Notes under the pieces: generated by a model
Databases searched by the model: none
What the model was told of the DNA's origin: nothing
Seen by the model: the letters and a program-made list of their open reading frames with translations, nothing else
Made by a program: the position numbers and the translations under genes
Part shown: positions 35,801 to 42,256 of the stretch, piece by piece
How the letters are laid out: each line of letters starts with the position of its first letter
Numbering within the stretch: position 1 is the stretch's first letter
Source of the DNA: Spirochaetales bacterium
GTDB lineage: Bacteria; Spirochaetota; Spirochaetia; Treponematales; UBA12059
Length of the DNA stretch: 64,000 nucleotides
Assembly: GCA_016926955.1 (NCBI GenBank)
Contig: JAFGNN010000001.1
Coordinates: 1-64,000, forward strand
Direction: 5' to 3'

Positions 35801-36018
35801 TGTACGGCTCGGCCCCGATCGAAGCCGCCTTCGCCGACGCGCCCGAGGAGCCCTTCCTGACTCAGGCTCCCGGGCAGACGGCCGACGGCATTTTGATCGG
35901 CGCCGGCCTGCTCGTCAAAACCGGCGCCGGCTTCTCGGTCTCCCTCCGGTACGACTGCGAACTCAGGGGCGGCTTCTTCTCGAACGGGCTCTCGGCTGCC
36001 GCGCGGTACGGGTTCTGA
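26884..36018 (+). CDS. Giant autotransporter with about 45 RTX-like passenger repeats
   Basis: A 3044-residue protein. GTG 26884 is preceded by GGGAG and starts a signal peptide (STSLFIALIVLAVLALPSPASG). Residues about 80-2480 contain about 45 units of 50-65 residues, each with a core such as ATGIDSGNGKDGIVNSG or GISGGAGNDKVRN: a conserved Gly-x-Gly-x-Asp turn, then a strand with NSG, then Ala/Thr/Ser-rich variable sequence. The turn matches the calcium-binding RTX nonapeptide GGxGxDxLx. A linker follows with ILLGAGNDTLNVVG and GGAGTDLLEIEG, then residues 2770-3044 form an autotransporter beta-barrel (FWLSGFGQWGGYSPDDGGF to LSAAARYGF, ending in Phe). Expected fate: Sec export, barrel insertion by BAM, passenger on the surface as a long beta-solenoid. 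Function (adhesion or ligand binding) unknown. Confidence 0.9.
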   Translation: MKNPFRPRCVSTSLFIALIVLAVLALPSPASGEGPGQSDRGIDGSASRRTAPRCAPENGEGGGCDASEVRVVALQGRNGRDRIVNLDDLVASANATAQADSDNARATAIGILAGNGPDLVVNSGTIDASATASLTGAGEAESVAIGIDAGNGKDGVFTEGGAEGEALAPDIVVDAATTVTVSDAAWDLVGSESEAGVDASATAVGISGGNGKDGIVNEGTMAVSATTGVSVTNVAVTLIDAEHPDAAIAGIASATGLDGGNGKDGIANSGDFSVSAEATVTTGSVAITGIMVPWPIDAALDGSTLASSSATGMRSGNGKDEAFVSNEAIVTVEADAEAVADSLSVTLLDFLSYADTSVSAEAGAAGIEGGNGKDAILNSGTLDVDAEASATSRSLTVDLVGLGATRSSLSATAAATGIEAGNGSDEVANSGAITADARADMFNASADLRGAGVGLTDFSLSASATATGIEGGSGSDALVNSGSVDATASADAQAYGLTFALVDLTPVTDLEPIEEAIDFENDGSTNAVAAAAGLSGGSSDDELDNTGTVSATAEATALAVGVELSSEGLPDMTLDISKLGTLENLVDASVSADATAVALDGGEGRDLISNSGTATAAADAATLGSSISVGFPTIDVPVLSTSPSVSVGEAGAKATARAAAISGGEGSDVILNEGDAVAGADAKVLEAAVSLSIEGGSDGSAAAACRLNALAVATAEATGIDSGEGDDLIVSTGNVIANATTEAESISANVVIQGKTGPKGKLGFDIQGTMADAGSIADATATGISGGAGRDVIGASGAVSSTATATNLGVGLSAEVISDAEKGIVTGATAVRASTVAEASAAGIDSGEGSDLVRSSASIDATATATAVSASASLVVQGAKSKASGLGASLADASSSAGASATGIDSGDGSDLVWNEGDIHATASANAVAVSVSADLAPSSGAMLGLALANARNAASAAATGIAGGSDDDAIFNSGTLTAVSDALGVAGSVSVTRNGASASGTLDPASFDAGNLAVALAKGIDGGEGDERIDNSGSIHADASAVTAAAAVSADAKGIALAMASAASEAEASGIDSGNGNHWITNSGAIDADAVAIGAAANVAVSGEGLAAGVDTVWDRGTRADSDAAAIRTGDGLDLVNNAGALAAEATAVSASAAVAVVGKGVSAALSTSSADAQATGISTGAGCDAITNSGSIQADALASANALGVAVSGKGISGSGNDLWDGGVEAAATATGIDAGSGSNLIVNSGSVAADARAITAGASVAVTGTGLSAAVSTATASADATGIDSGSGIGLVLNSGTITADASSTAVLANVAVTVTGVSGASGSVWDGGTTSSADATGIATGSYGDLVKGSGAVSATADAVTVSASVAVTGTGVAVAATTATTEAAATGIATGDGDDRIEWDGDIEADSDATGVAASVAVTGIGISASFDAVWDGGTKTTARTAGIAGGSGNDTIGFSGSLAARSEADSAAITAALTAKGVAAASTSSTTLAEAVGIDAGSGDDLVTASGSIIVDADAEGTSVSTALTIVGVSATIDAPSSVWEGGTNATANSDGISAGDGYDRVSNSATISASARSKTTSVEVTATLGGITAGGASSTSTASSTGIDLGDGGGFLDNTGEITVTTIAEAQTVSVSVVGVGATGIENEIRDWAQDTLANASATGISGGGGSDILTNSSRVTVTASADTDATTAKVVLLGYGNSRADGAASAAATGIDSGAGADSVTNEASIDVTATATAGANGVTVTVAGAGKANMKAGAAAVSTGIAAGSGDDTVVNSGDISSGTWSDDPLAAMAAVNIQGSTWILAGAGSSGAAAQASADSVGIDSGDGDDAIGNTGSVGAWATARADTKQSSYTFAGASGSSGTIGATADSAGISGGAGNDKVRNAGAVTARSRAIAESSGSAATFAGGSDVYASADATASAVGIDSGEGDDKVGNTGAIEVEAEAGTVVDTGSKAFAGELVAYSVTKLSAGATGIDTGDGADLVWNGASIGVQALATGSAKASADSDFLSNASDASAASVATASGVSSSGGDDRVVNAAGASVDVSAESISVADAWSDEDSTALSLDNAAEAAGMDAGDGANEMGNLGSITATAAADIRALATSSSTQYHANSTAKTSAQVDAWGLRSGAGDDHLWNGDETPGSPATITATATASAASNAVYKAPHTDDATAWSDLEVAATGVHAGEGDNRVENHGTITSSATAAVTTKAKTDTDTTITHSTAEGYADAAATGIGAGAGNDTIVNMTGAAVSAAATASAKPNAPDDWNAWADENSVSTSDADAVSRCIDAGDGENDVTNFGSIGASATAGAVARSGAEAVVNSTYAEANARADALAVGVASGTGGLELANSGTITADASASSSAEAHADTGIFGSDQRREIAVASSTAVGVDAAGGNNLIVNLKGGSIVARASAATNRAAYGIRTGAGDDLIENYGNIEAWTRASSGHAWEAGIGIDSGAGNDKVTLGDGSFVTGDILLGAGNDTLNVVGTGNLSGIAWGGAGTDLLEIEGEGSFSAAQTREFENFLKYGAGMLTLEGASVFESLEVASGSLRVEGGLALTDGSRLAAWVYGDGTNGLISVGGELALDGTLAVARGTGAFRDGTSFDIIEADSLSGAFAFLELPAPTELLSFSLVPGGATGYRVVASAAEFTSVASTADERAIASVFDALLPAATGDLSLVLGEFQSLASADYDAAFDSLGPGAYGASSVASLSAIDGFSGAIFSRLSALEPSGASTGPTLGRATIKRLGHAGPSGASSGARAKAEHGFWLSGFGQWGGYSPDDGGFLFSVSGTAVGWDAAFRDGLSAGLGAGYSGTGTALASGAGRTDSMTGSAYGAWVQGVFRLDGALALSRQVHSLTREIEVGTIDRVASSTHEGDSINATFGANLAFGAGPLTVSPGLHARYVFVAEEAFTETGADSVSLAVAGRSDHSLCSDLGLALALELVSGPLGLSADLSALWRHDFLYGSAPIEAAFADAPEEPFLTQAPGQTADGILIGAGLLVKTGAGFSVSLRYDCELRGGFFSNGLSAAARYGF

Positions 36019-36036
36019 GCGAGTCCCCGCGGATTC

Positions 36037-36066
36037 AAGCGCCCCGGCCGGATGCCGGGGTGCTTT
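36037..36066 (+). terminator. Terminator of the autotransporter gene
   Basis: AAGCGCCCCGGC and GCCGGGGTGCTT pair (one G-T) around CGGAT, followed by TT. It lies 19 bases after the stop. Confidence 0.8.
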
Positions 36067-36101
36067 TCACGAGTATCGGGCAAAAACGCTCGACAATCCT
36101 T

Positions 36102-36130
36102 TTGACAAAAACCCGAATCGAGTCAAGCAT
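36102..36130 (+). promoter_or_regulatory. Putative promoter of the YiiX-like lipoprotein gene
   Basis: TTGACA (36102-36107) and AAGCAT (36125-36130) are 17 bases apart. The -35 is perfect and the -10 is weak. Independence from the autotransporter is supported by the hairpin at 36037. Confidence 0.4.
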
Positions 36131-36189
36131 GGGACGACCGCCCGTGCCTGGCCGGACGGATTATCGAACGTGAACGGAGGAAGCCGTCG

Positions 36190-37017
36190 ATGAAGAAATT
36201 CGCGCGGATCCTTGCCCTCCTCGCGATGGCCGCGGCCATCGTCGCGTGCTCGAGCCCCCTGGCTCCCGTAGACCAGATCGAAGCCGCCGAGCCCCTCGAC
36301 CTGATGGCCCCGCCCCGCCTCTCCGGCGATTCGGGCTTCCCGCCCATCGTCGGCATACCCTTCAATCGGGACGGCGCCGTCTACCTTTCCGGCGGCGGAG
36401 AGGACCTGATCGGCTCGGTCATCGGCTGGGCCGCTCCGAAGAGCCTGCCCGGCGACTACTACCACGGCGGCGCCCTCGACCTCGACAAGTACGACCCGAA
36501 CAATCTCGACGCTCCCTGCATGCAGTCGGCGATCACCAAGGGCGCCGGCTTCGAGAGCGCCAACGACTGGATCCTCGGCAAGGTGAACGTCCAGGTTCGC
36601 AACCCCAACTTCACCGTCAACCAGGCGCAACTGAACGCGGCACAGGCCGCGGTCGACTACTACTGCAACCTGCCCGCCGACCAGCAGGACTACGGCTTCT
36701 TCAAGAACTACGTCAACATCTTCAACGTGGTCACCAAGGAAGACCGGTATTACTGGTACTGCACCAAGGTAGCCTGGGAGCTGTGGAAGACCTACGGCGT
36801 CGACATCGACTCCAATTCCCTCGCCATCGACTGGACCTCCTCGGGCCTCTACTCGATGGTCCGCAACTACTACTACACCATCTACTTCTGGTCGCGATCC
36901 CGCGCCGAGGCCGCCATCGCCGCCTACATGGCAGACACGCGGCAGAAGATCGTCCTCGCCGAGGAGATCATGCTATCGCCCTACCTGACCAAGGTCTTCG
37001 AGGTCATCCGCAATTGA
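36190..37017 (+). CDS. YiiX-like permuted NlpC/P60 lipoprotein
   Basis: A 275-residue lipoprotein: MKKFARILALLAMAAAIVAC has a lipobox (Cys 20). GSVIGWAAPKSLPGDYYHGG places His 92 and YYWYCTKVAWELWKTYGVDI places Cys 191, the order (His before Cys) of circularly permuted NlpC/P60 proteins of the YiiX/YaeF group. They are cysteine hydrolases or lipid-acyl-binding proteins; the substrate of most is unknown. The segment between is rich in Asn/Asp and aromatics. The next gene starts within the stop codon (TTGA), so it is translationally coupled. Confidence 0.7.
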   Translation: MKKFARILALLAMAAAIVACSSPLAPVDQIEAAEPLDLMAPPRLSGDSGFPPIVGIPFNRDGAVYLSGGGEDLIGSVIGWAAPKSLPGDYYHGGALDLDKYDPNNLDAPCMQSAITKGAGFESANDWILGKVNVQVRNPNFTVNQAQLNAAQAAVDYYCNLPADQQDYGFFKNYVNIFNVVTKEDRYYWYCTKVAWELWKTYGVDIDSNSLAIDWTSSGLYSMVRNYYYTIYFWSRSRAEAAIAAYMADTRQKIVLAEEIMLSPYLTKVFEVIRN

Positions 37018-38090
37018 CGAACGAGGAAGGGCGGTCGCGCACCGCCAGGCGGGCTTCCGCCCTTCCGTCCGCCGCGATCGCCCTGGCCGCGGCCTCGCTC
37101 GCCATCGCATGCGGGTCGAGCGTATCCGCGCCCGCGCGAAGCGCCTCGACCGCCGGAACTGGCGCCGACGCGCCGGCCGGGGGCGTCTTCGCGCTCTCGC
37201 GCCTCCTCCGCGCCGCCGACGCGTCCTTCGAACCGTTCGCGCTCGTCGCGGACGCGCGGCTCCGCGCCGTTGCCCCGAGCGGCGACGGCATCCTGGTCTG
37301 GAGCCACGACGACGACACGCTCAGGCGCTACCGGACGGACGGCTCGGTAAGCGCATCGTGGCCACTCGAGGCAGCGGCCGCCTGGGCATCGCCGTCCCTC
37401 GTGCTGACCCGCGACGAGCTCTACACAAGGGAGGCGGGCTTCGGGTTCGCGCTGCACGCCGTCGACGCGACTCAGGCTCCGCGGAAACTCGGCGCATGGA
37501 CGCTCGACTGCTTCCCCTCGGACCTGTCCTTCGACGAAGGCGGCGTTTTGCTCGCCGGAGCGGACCGGGCGGACGCGACGCATTCGGTCCGGCGGCTCGG
37601 CGAGGACGGCACCGCGCGGACCCTGTTCGAATTCCCGAAGCGTGACGACTTCGCGCGCCTGGTCGCGGACGCGGATCGCCTTCTGGTTTTCGCGAGCGCG
37701 CGGACGCGGGAAGCTCGCGAGCTCGCCGCGTATCTCGTTGGAGGGAGCGCCGCCCCCGCGCCCGCGGAAACCCGGCTCGAGCTCCTCGGGCTGCCCGAAA
37801 GCGCCCTGTGCTGGTACGGCTCGGGCTTCTTTTTCGAGGAACGCTGGTGGCTGCCCCTCGCGCTCGCGGACGGCGACACGGCGCTGGCAGGGTTCAGGCT
37901 CGCAGGCGACGCGCTTGAACTGGAAGCGCTGGTCCGGGGCTCGCTCGGCGTCTACGCCCCGCTCGGCCCCTCGGCGGACGGCGCCTCGTTCCGCTACCTG
38001 GCCTACGACCACGAGCGGGAGCCTGGCGTCTGGCGGCTCGCGAGCTTCGACGGCGAGACGCTCGCCTTCGACATCCTCGCCGCTCCCTGA
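37014..38090 (+). CDS. Unknown lipoprotein, possibly beta-propeller
   Basis: A 358-residue protein read from a TTG that overlaps the upstream stop codon as TTGA. The N-terminus has a hydrophobic segment (AAIALAAASLAIAC) with the lipobox LAIAC, so it is a lipoprotein. The body is beta-rich with recurring segments of the form DGILVWSHDDDTLRRYRTDG, EGGVLLAGADR and DRLLVFASARTRE, consistent with a degenerate six- or seven-bladed propeller, but I recognise no named family. It is co-translated with the YiiX-like lipoprotein and could act with it at the membrane. Confidence 0.65.
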   Translation: MTNEEGRSRTARRASALPSAAIALAAASLAIACGSSVSAPARSASTAGTGADAPAGGVFALSRLLRAADASFEPFALVADARLRAVAPSGDGILVWSHDDDTLRRYRTDGSVSASWPLEAAAAWASPSLVLTRDELYTREAGFGFALHAVDATQAPRKLGAWTLDCFPSDLSFDEGGVLLAGADRADATHSVRRLGEDGTARTLFEFPKRDDFARLVADADRLLVFASARTREARELAAYLVGGSAAPAPAETRLELLGLPESALCWYGSGFFFEERWWLPLALADGDTALAGFRLAGDALELEALVRGSLGVYAPLGPSADGASFRYLAYDHEREPGVWRLASFDGETLAFDILAAP

Positions 38091-38135
38091 TATCCGGCGC
38101 GAGGCGCGGGCGTAGCGATCCTCCCTTCCGCGGCC

Positions 38136-38141
38136 TATACT
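38136..38141 (+). promoter_or_regulatory. -10 box before the hybrid sensor kinase, probably leaderless
   Basis: TATACT at 38136-38141 lies 8 bases before ATG 38150; no -35 match is seen and no Shine-Dalgarno site. Transcription would begin at or just before the start codon. Confidence 0.4.
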
Positions 38142-38149
38142 TCACTCCT

Positions 38150-40162
38150 ATGCGCGCACGCCCGACAGCCATCCGACATCTCGCCTTGGCCCTGGTCCTC
38201 CTGTCCCCGCTCGCCGAGCCGGCCGCTGAGGCGGAGGCGCCGGAACGCATCGTCGTCGTCAGCGACGACAAATACCCGCCCTACATCTTCCGCGATCCGG
38301 ACGGCGCGCTCCAGGGCATCCTGGCGGACCAATGGCGCGCGTGGGAAGCGGCGACGGGAGTCCGGGTAGAGCTGAGGGCGATGGATTGGAACGAGGCGCT
38401 CGCGGCGATGCAGCGCGGAGAGGCCGACGTCATCGACACAACGTTCCGGACCCTGGAACGCGAGGCGTCGTGGGACTTCTCCAAACCCTACGCGGACATC
38501 GAGGTGCCTATATTCGTCCATCGCGACGTTTCGGGTATCGCCAAGCCCGCGGACCTGCGGGGTTTCCGCGTGGCGGTCAAGGCCGGAGACGCCTGTGTCG
38601 AACAACTGCGGGCGCTCGGCGTCCGCGACCTGGTGGAATACCCGAGCTACGAAGCAGTAGTTTCCGCAGCGGCCCGCCGCGACATCCTCGCGTTCTGCGC
38701 GGATTTTCCGCCCGCCTTGCATTTCCTTTACAAGGCCGGAGCCTACGACGAATGGCGCATCGCCTTCCGGCTCGAGGGCGGAAGCTTCCACCGCGCGGTG
38801 GCCAAGGGTGAGCGCGAGCTGCTCGCCCTCGTGGAGTCGGGCTTCGCCGCGATTCCCCGCTCGGCCTTGGACGACATCGACCGGGCCTGGCTCGGCCAGC
38901 CGCTTCCCGCGCTCGAGCAGGCGCGCCGGCTCCGCGTCCTGGCCCTGATCGCCACAGCCCTCCTCGCGCTGGCCCTGTTGCTCGGCGTGGTCGCGGCGGT
39001 CCTTCGCCGCAGGGTGGCGAGAGCCACCGAAGAGCTCATGGGGAAAATCGCGGAGCTCGAGGCCAGCGAAAACCGCAACCGGGCCTTCATCGAAGCCTTG
39101 CCCGACCTCTTCTTCACCTTCGACCGCGACGGGCGCTACCTCGACTACCGCACCTCGTCGCCCGAACTGCTCGCGTTGCCGCCCGAGGCGATGATCGGTC
39201 GCCTGATTTCCGATATGCCCTTTCCGCCCGCGGTGGCTTCGCTCTACCTCGAGGCCATAGCCAAAGCGCTCGATTCGCGAAAGCTCGTGGCCATCGAATA
39301 CGAGCTCGCGGTGCTGACCGGACCGCGCCGCTTCGAAGGCCGCCTCGTGCCAGTCGGGACGGACAGGGTCCTGTTCGTCGCGCGCGACATCACCGAGCGC
39401 TCGCGACAGGACGCGAGGCTCCGCGAGTCGCTCGCTGAAAAGGAAGTGCTGCTCAGGGAGATACACCACCGCGTCAAGAACAACCTGCAGGTGGTATCGA
39501 GCCTCGTCGCGCTGCAGCGCGACTCCATCCACGATCCGCGCGACCTCGAGCTGATGGCCGAGACCGAGCACCGCATCAAGGCCATGGCACGAATCCACGA
39601 GATACTCTACCGGAGCGGCAACTTCTCCTCGCTGGACGCGGGGGAGTACGTGAGCGCGATCGCGGACGACCTCGCCGAGGCATCCGGCGCTCGAATCGAG
39701 GCAGTCCTGGAGGGCGGCCCCTTCCCGATCATGCTGGACGACGCCGTGCCCCTCGGGCTCGCGACCAACGAGCTCGTGACCAATGCCGTAAAGTACGGCC
39801 GCGCGCCGGGCTCAGGAGTCCAGTCCGTCCAGGCGACGCTCACGAATTCAGGCGGGTGCTACACGCTCCTCGTCACTGACTCGGGTCCCGGCCTGCCCGA
39901 TGGCTTCGATCCGAGGCGTGACGGGAACATGGGTTTCACCCTGGTGCGCGCCCTGGCGTCGCAGCTCCGCGCCGAACTGGCCGTCGTTCCGGGTCCGGGA
40001 GCGCGCGTCTCGCTTTCGTTCAAGCCCGGAACCGACGAGCGGCCCTCCGGAAACGGCCCGAAGACCGCGTCCGAGGGTCCGCCCGCGTCAGGCGTTCAGC
40101 AACCCCAACCACAGGGTCCGCAGGGCTCCGCCGCCTCGCGCGAGGCTCGTCCGGAGGCATGA
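38150..40162 (+). CDS. Sensor histidine kinase with periplasmic solute-binding domain
   Basis: A 670-residue membrane kinase. Signal peptide 1-29. Residues about 31-245 are a family 3 solute-binding domain (VVVSDDKYPPYIFRDPDGAL; DVIDTTFRTLEREASWDFSK), normally found in amino-acid binding proteins. One TM lies near 265-287. A PAS domain (about 310-410: FIEALPDLFFTFDRDGRYLD) is followed by an HWE/HisKA_2 dimerisation domain (LLREIHHRVKNNLQVVSSLV, phospho-His at 439/440) and a HATPase domain (LATNELVTNAVKYG, VTDSGPGLPDG). It probably senses an amino acid or similar ligand directly. No response regulator adjoins. The C-terminal tail is low-complexity. Confidence 0.9.
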   Translation: MRARPTAIRHLALALVLLSPLAEPAAEAEAPERIVVVSDDKYPPYIFRDPDGALQGILADQWRAWEAATGVRVELRAMDWNEALAAMQRGEADVIDTTFRTLEREASWDFSKPYADIEVPIFVHRDVSGIAKPADLRGFRVAVKAGDACVEQLRALGVRDLVEYPSYEAVVSAAARRDILAFCADFPPALHFLYKAGAYDEWRIAFRLEGGSFHRAVAKGERELLALVESGFAAIPRSALDDIDRAWLGQPLPALEQARRLRVLALIATALLALALLLGVVAAVLRRRVARATEELMGKIAELEASENRNRAFIEALPDLFFTFDRDGRYLDYRTSSPELLALPPEAMIGRLISDMPFPPAVASLYLEAIAKALDSRKLVAIEYELAVLTGPRRFEGRLVPVGTDRVLFVARDITERSRQDARLRESLAEKEVLLREIHHRVKNNLQVVSSLVALQRDSIHDPRDLELMAETEHRIKAMARIHEILYRSGNFSSLDAGEYVSAIADDLAEASGARIEAVLEGGPFPIMLDDAVPLGLATNELVTNAVKYGRAPGSGVQSVQATLTNSGGCYTLLVTDSGPGLPDGFDPRRDGNMGFTLVRALASQLRAELAVVPGPGARVSLSFKPGTDERPSGNGPKTASEGPPASGVQQPQPQGPQGSAASREARPEA

Positions 40163-40535
40163 TCGGAGGCGTCGGCCCCCCGGGTCGACGGCCGCGCGCT
40201 CGCCGCGCCCCCCCGGTCCGCAGCCCGCCCCCCGGCGTCGTTGAGTCCGGCTGGAACAACGGACCTGCCTGTCGCGGCGAGCTCAGCCGAGACTGTCGGC
40301 GCCGCGCTGAAGTTCAGTTCAGATACCCCATTTCGAGCCTCCCTGTCTTTCGTTCCCCGACGCGGTTCGGCGTCAGGGCTTTAAAACGAAAAAGCCCCCG
40401 ACCGGGGGCTTCACGACGGACCATCCGCGCGCGCCTACGCCCGACCTTCGGCTCCGAGGACGGGATAATAGAAGTAGGCCCCGACGTGGACGTTCCGTTC
40501 CATAGGTACGATGATGCACGCCCGGGCGGGCGCCG
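40163..40535. other. Convergent intergenic region with terminator
   Basis: A 373-base gap between convergent genes. It holds the hairpin terminator at 40391-40411 and a doubtful minus-strand small frame (40435-40503). Nothing else could be identified; no tRNA-like T-loop was found. Confidence 0.5.
40391..40411 (-). terminator. Terminator of the small cyclase gene
   Basis: AAGCCCCC and GGGGGCTT pair around GACC. On the minus strand the hairpin is followed by TTTTTCGTTTTAAA, so it ends the minus-strand transcript about 125 bases past the cyclase stop. Confidence 0.75.
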
Positions 40536-41156
40536 TCAAGGGCGGTAGCGCCAGGCCGCTCCGATTACGGATGAGCTTTCGTCGAGCGCCGTGAAGTCAT
40601 GCCCCGCTTCGCCCACCGCCTGCCGGAACGCATCGGTCACGAGGATCTCGCCCGCGCCGGCCGTGTCCTCTCCGAGCTTGGAGGCGGCGTTGACCTCGCG
40701 TCCGAAGACGTCCGAGTCCCCGATGCGCAGCATCGTTCCATAGCCCAGCCCGACGCAGAGCAGGACCTTCTCCTCGTCGGCCCGGCCCGTGTTGTAGGAC
40801 GCGCAGGCGTGCTGCATGGAGACAGCGGCCTGCAGGGCCTTGGCGGGTTTGCGGAAGATGACGAGCATGCTGTCGCCCTCGGTCTTGAGCAGGATGCCGT
40901 CATTGGCCTCGAGCACGGGCACCAGGATGCGTTCGGATTCGAAGATGGTCTGGAGGAAGTGGATGATCCCGAATTCCGCGACGTTGCGCGAGAAGCCCGA
41001 GAGGTCGGTGAACATGACCGCCCAGTCCTCGCCGAACAGGTCCCAGATACGCTGGTCGATCCTGGCGCGGTCGGCGCCGGGAGCCATGCGTTGCTCGATG
41101 AGGCGCTCGAGTCGCTCCTCGGATGCGGATAGGCCGATGCGTCCACGATAGGGCAT
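40536..41156 (-). CDS. Small stand-alone class III adenylate/guanylate cyclase
   Basis: A 206-residue protein that is almost only a class III cyclase domain: DWAVMFTDLSGFSRNVAEF has the first metal Asp, DGILLKTEGDSMLVIF the second. The segments GLGYGTMLRIGDSDVFGREV and VNAASKLGEDTAGAGEILVT are typical. The start follows AAGGGGGAAAG. Cyclases this short usually form homodimers. It is divergent from dus, with 78 bases between the starts, and is followed by a terminator 125 bases downstream. Confidence 0.82.
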   Translation of the reverse strand: MPYRGRIGLSASEERLERLIEQRMAPGADRARIDQRIWDLFGEDWAVMFTDLSGFSRNVAEFGIIHFLQTIFESERILVPVLEANDGILLKTEGDSMLVIFRKPAKALQAAVSMQHACASYNTGRADEEKVLLCVGLGYGTMLRIGDSDVFGREVNAASKLGEDTAGAGEILVTDAFRQAVGEAGHDFTALDESSSVIGAAWRYRP

Positions 41157-41234
41157 GCTTTCCCCCTTGCCGCCATGGTATGGTCCGCGTGCCGACGGAG
41201 CAAGGGAAAAGCGACGGACATAAGGAACTCGGAC

Positions 41235-42224
41235 ATGGAAAACGCGACACCCGGTTTCCGCTTGGTGCTGGCCCCGCTCCACGGGGTGACGGGCCTCGCG
41301 TTCCGGAAAGCCTACTTCGCGAGCTTCCGCGGCTTCGACGCCTGCGTGGCTCCCTTCATCCTCGCCGCCAAGGTCAAAACCTCCGGGCAGAAGCATCTCC
41401 GCGAACTTGAGCCGGAGCGGCAGGCGCGGCTTCCCCTCGTGCCGCAACTGCTCGGCGACGACGCGGAGGCCTTCGTCGCGACCGCTGCCGCGCTCGCGGG
41501 CTCGGGCTACCGCGAGGTGAACTGGAATCTCGGCTGTCCCTACCCCATGGTGACGAAGAAGGGCCGCGGAGCGGGACTCCTGCCGCATCCGGATCGGGTG
41601 GATCGCTTCCTCGACGAGGTCGTTCCGCGCCTCGGGACCTCGCTGTCGGTCAAGGTCCGGCTCGGGCTCGGGAGCCCCGACGAGATCCTCGAGCTGATGC
41701 CGGTGCTGGCGCGCTACCCGCTTGTATCGGTGACCATACACGCGCGGCTCGGAATCCAGATGTACAGAGGAGCGGTCGACCTGGACGGCTTCGCGCGCGC
41801 CGCGGAGAGCTGCCCCCATCCCGTTGCCTACAACGGGGACCTCCGAGACGAAGCGGCCTTCGATGCGCTCCGCGCTCGATTTCCCTCCGTACGCGAGTGG
41901 ATGGTCGGACGATGGGCCCTCTACGATCCTTTCCTTCCCGCCCGCCTCAAGCGCCTCGCCCCCGACCCGGACCCTTCCGCGACGCTCCGGACCTTCCACG
42001 ACGACCTTTACGCCCTCTACCGCGAGGCGCTCTCGGGACCGGGCCACGTTCTTTCGAAGATGAAGGAAGCCTGGACCTACTTCGGCCGCTCGCTTGCCTG
42101 CCCGGCCCGCGCCCTCGAGGCGCTCGCCCGCGCCAAGGGCTTCGCCGACTACGAAGCGGCCGCCGGGGCGGCCCTCGCCGATGGGTATCGCGGATCGCCG
42201 GCTCCGGCGGCGCGAGGTCGCTGA
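41235..42224 (+). CDS. dus: tRNA-dihydrouridine synthase
   Basis: A 329-residue FMN/NADPH enzyme that reduces uridine in the tRNA D-loop. LAPLHGVTGLAFRKAYF is the N-terminal flavin TIM-barrel start; NLGCPYPMVTKKGRGAGLLP contains the active-site Cys and the family signature. KVRLGL and IHARLGIQMYRG are the flavin and RNA-binding motifs. The exact uridine (Dus A, B or C type) cannot be told. ATG 41235 follows AAGGAA. Confidence 0.92.
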   Translation: MENATPGFRLVLAPLHGVTGLAFRKAYFASFRGFDACVAPFILAAKVKTSGQKHLRELEPERQARLPLVPQLLGDDAEAFVATAAALAGSGYREVNWNLGCPYPMVTKKGRGAGLLPHPDRVDRFLDEVVPRLGTSLSVKVRLGLGSPDEILELMPVLARYPLVSVTIHARLGIQMYRGAVDLDGFARAAESCPHPVAYNGDLRDEAAFDALRARFPSVREWMVGRWALYDPFLPARLKRLAPDPDPSATLRTFHDDLYALYREALSGPGHVLSKMKEAWTYFGRSLACPARALEALARAKGFADYEAAAGAALADGYRGSPAPAARGR

Positions 42225-42234
42225 CAGGGAGCCG

Positions 42235-42252
42235 CCCGGAAGCCTCGTGACA
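42235..42252 (-). repeat. Dispersed repeat TGTCACGARGCYTYCGGG, copy 4
   Basis: On the minus strand reads TGTCACGAGGCTTCCGGG. It lies in the 32 bases between dus and the convergent gene at 42257. Confidence 0.7.
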
Positions 42253-42256
42253 CCCT

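Noticed and set aside
40163-40535. tRNA or other stable RNA gene in a large gap
   Set aside because: No T-loop, anticodon stem or CCA-like end could be fitted; only a terminator hairpin is clear.
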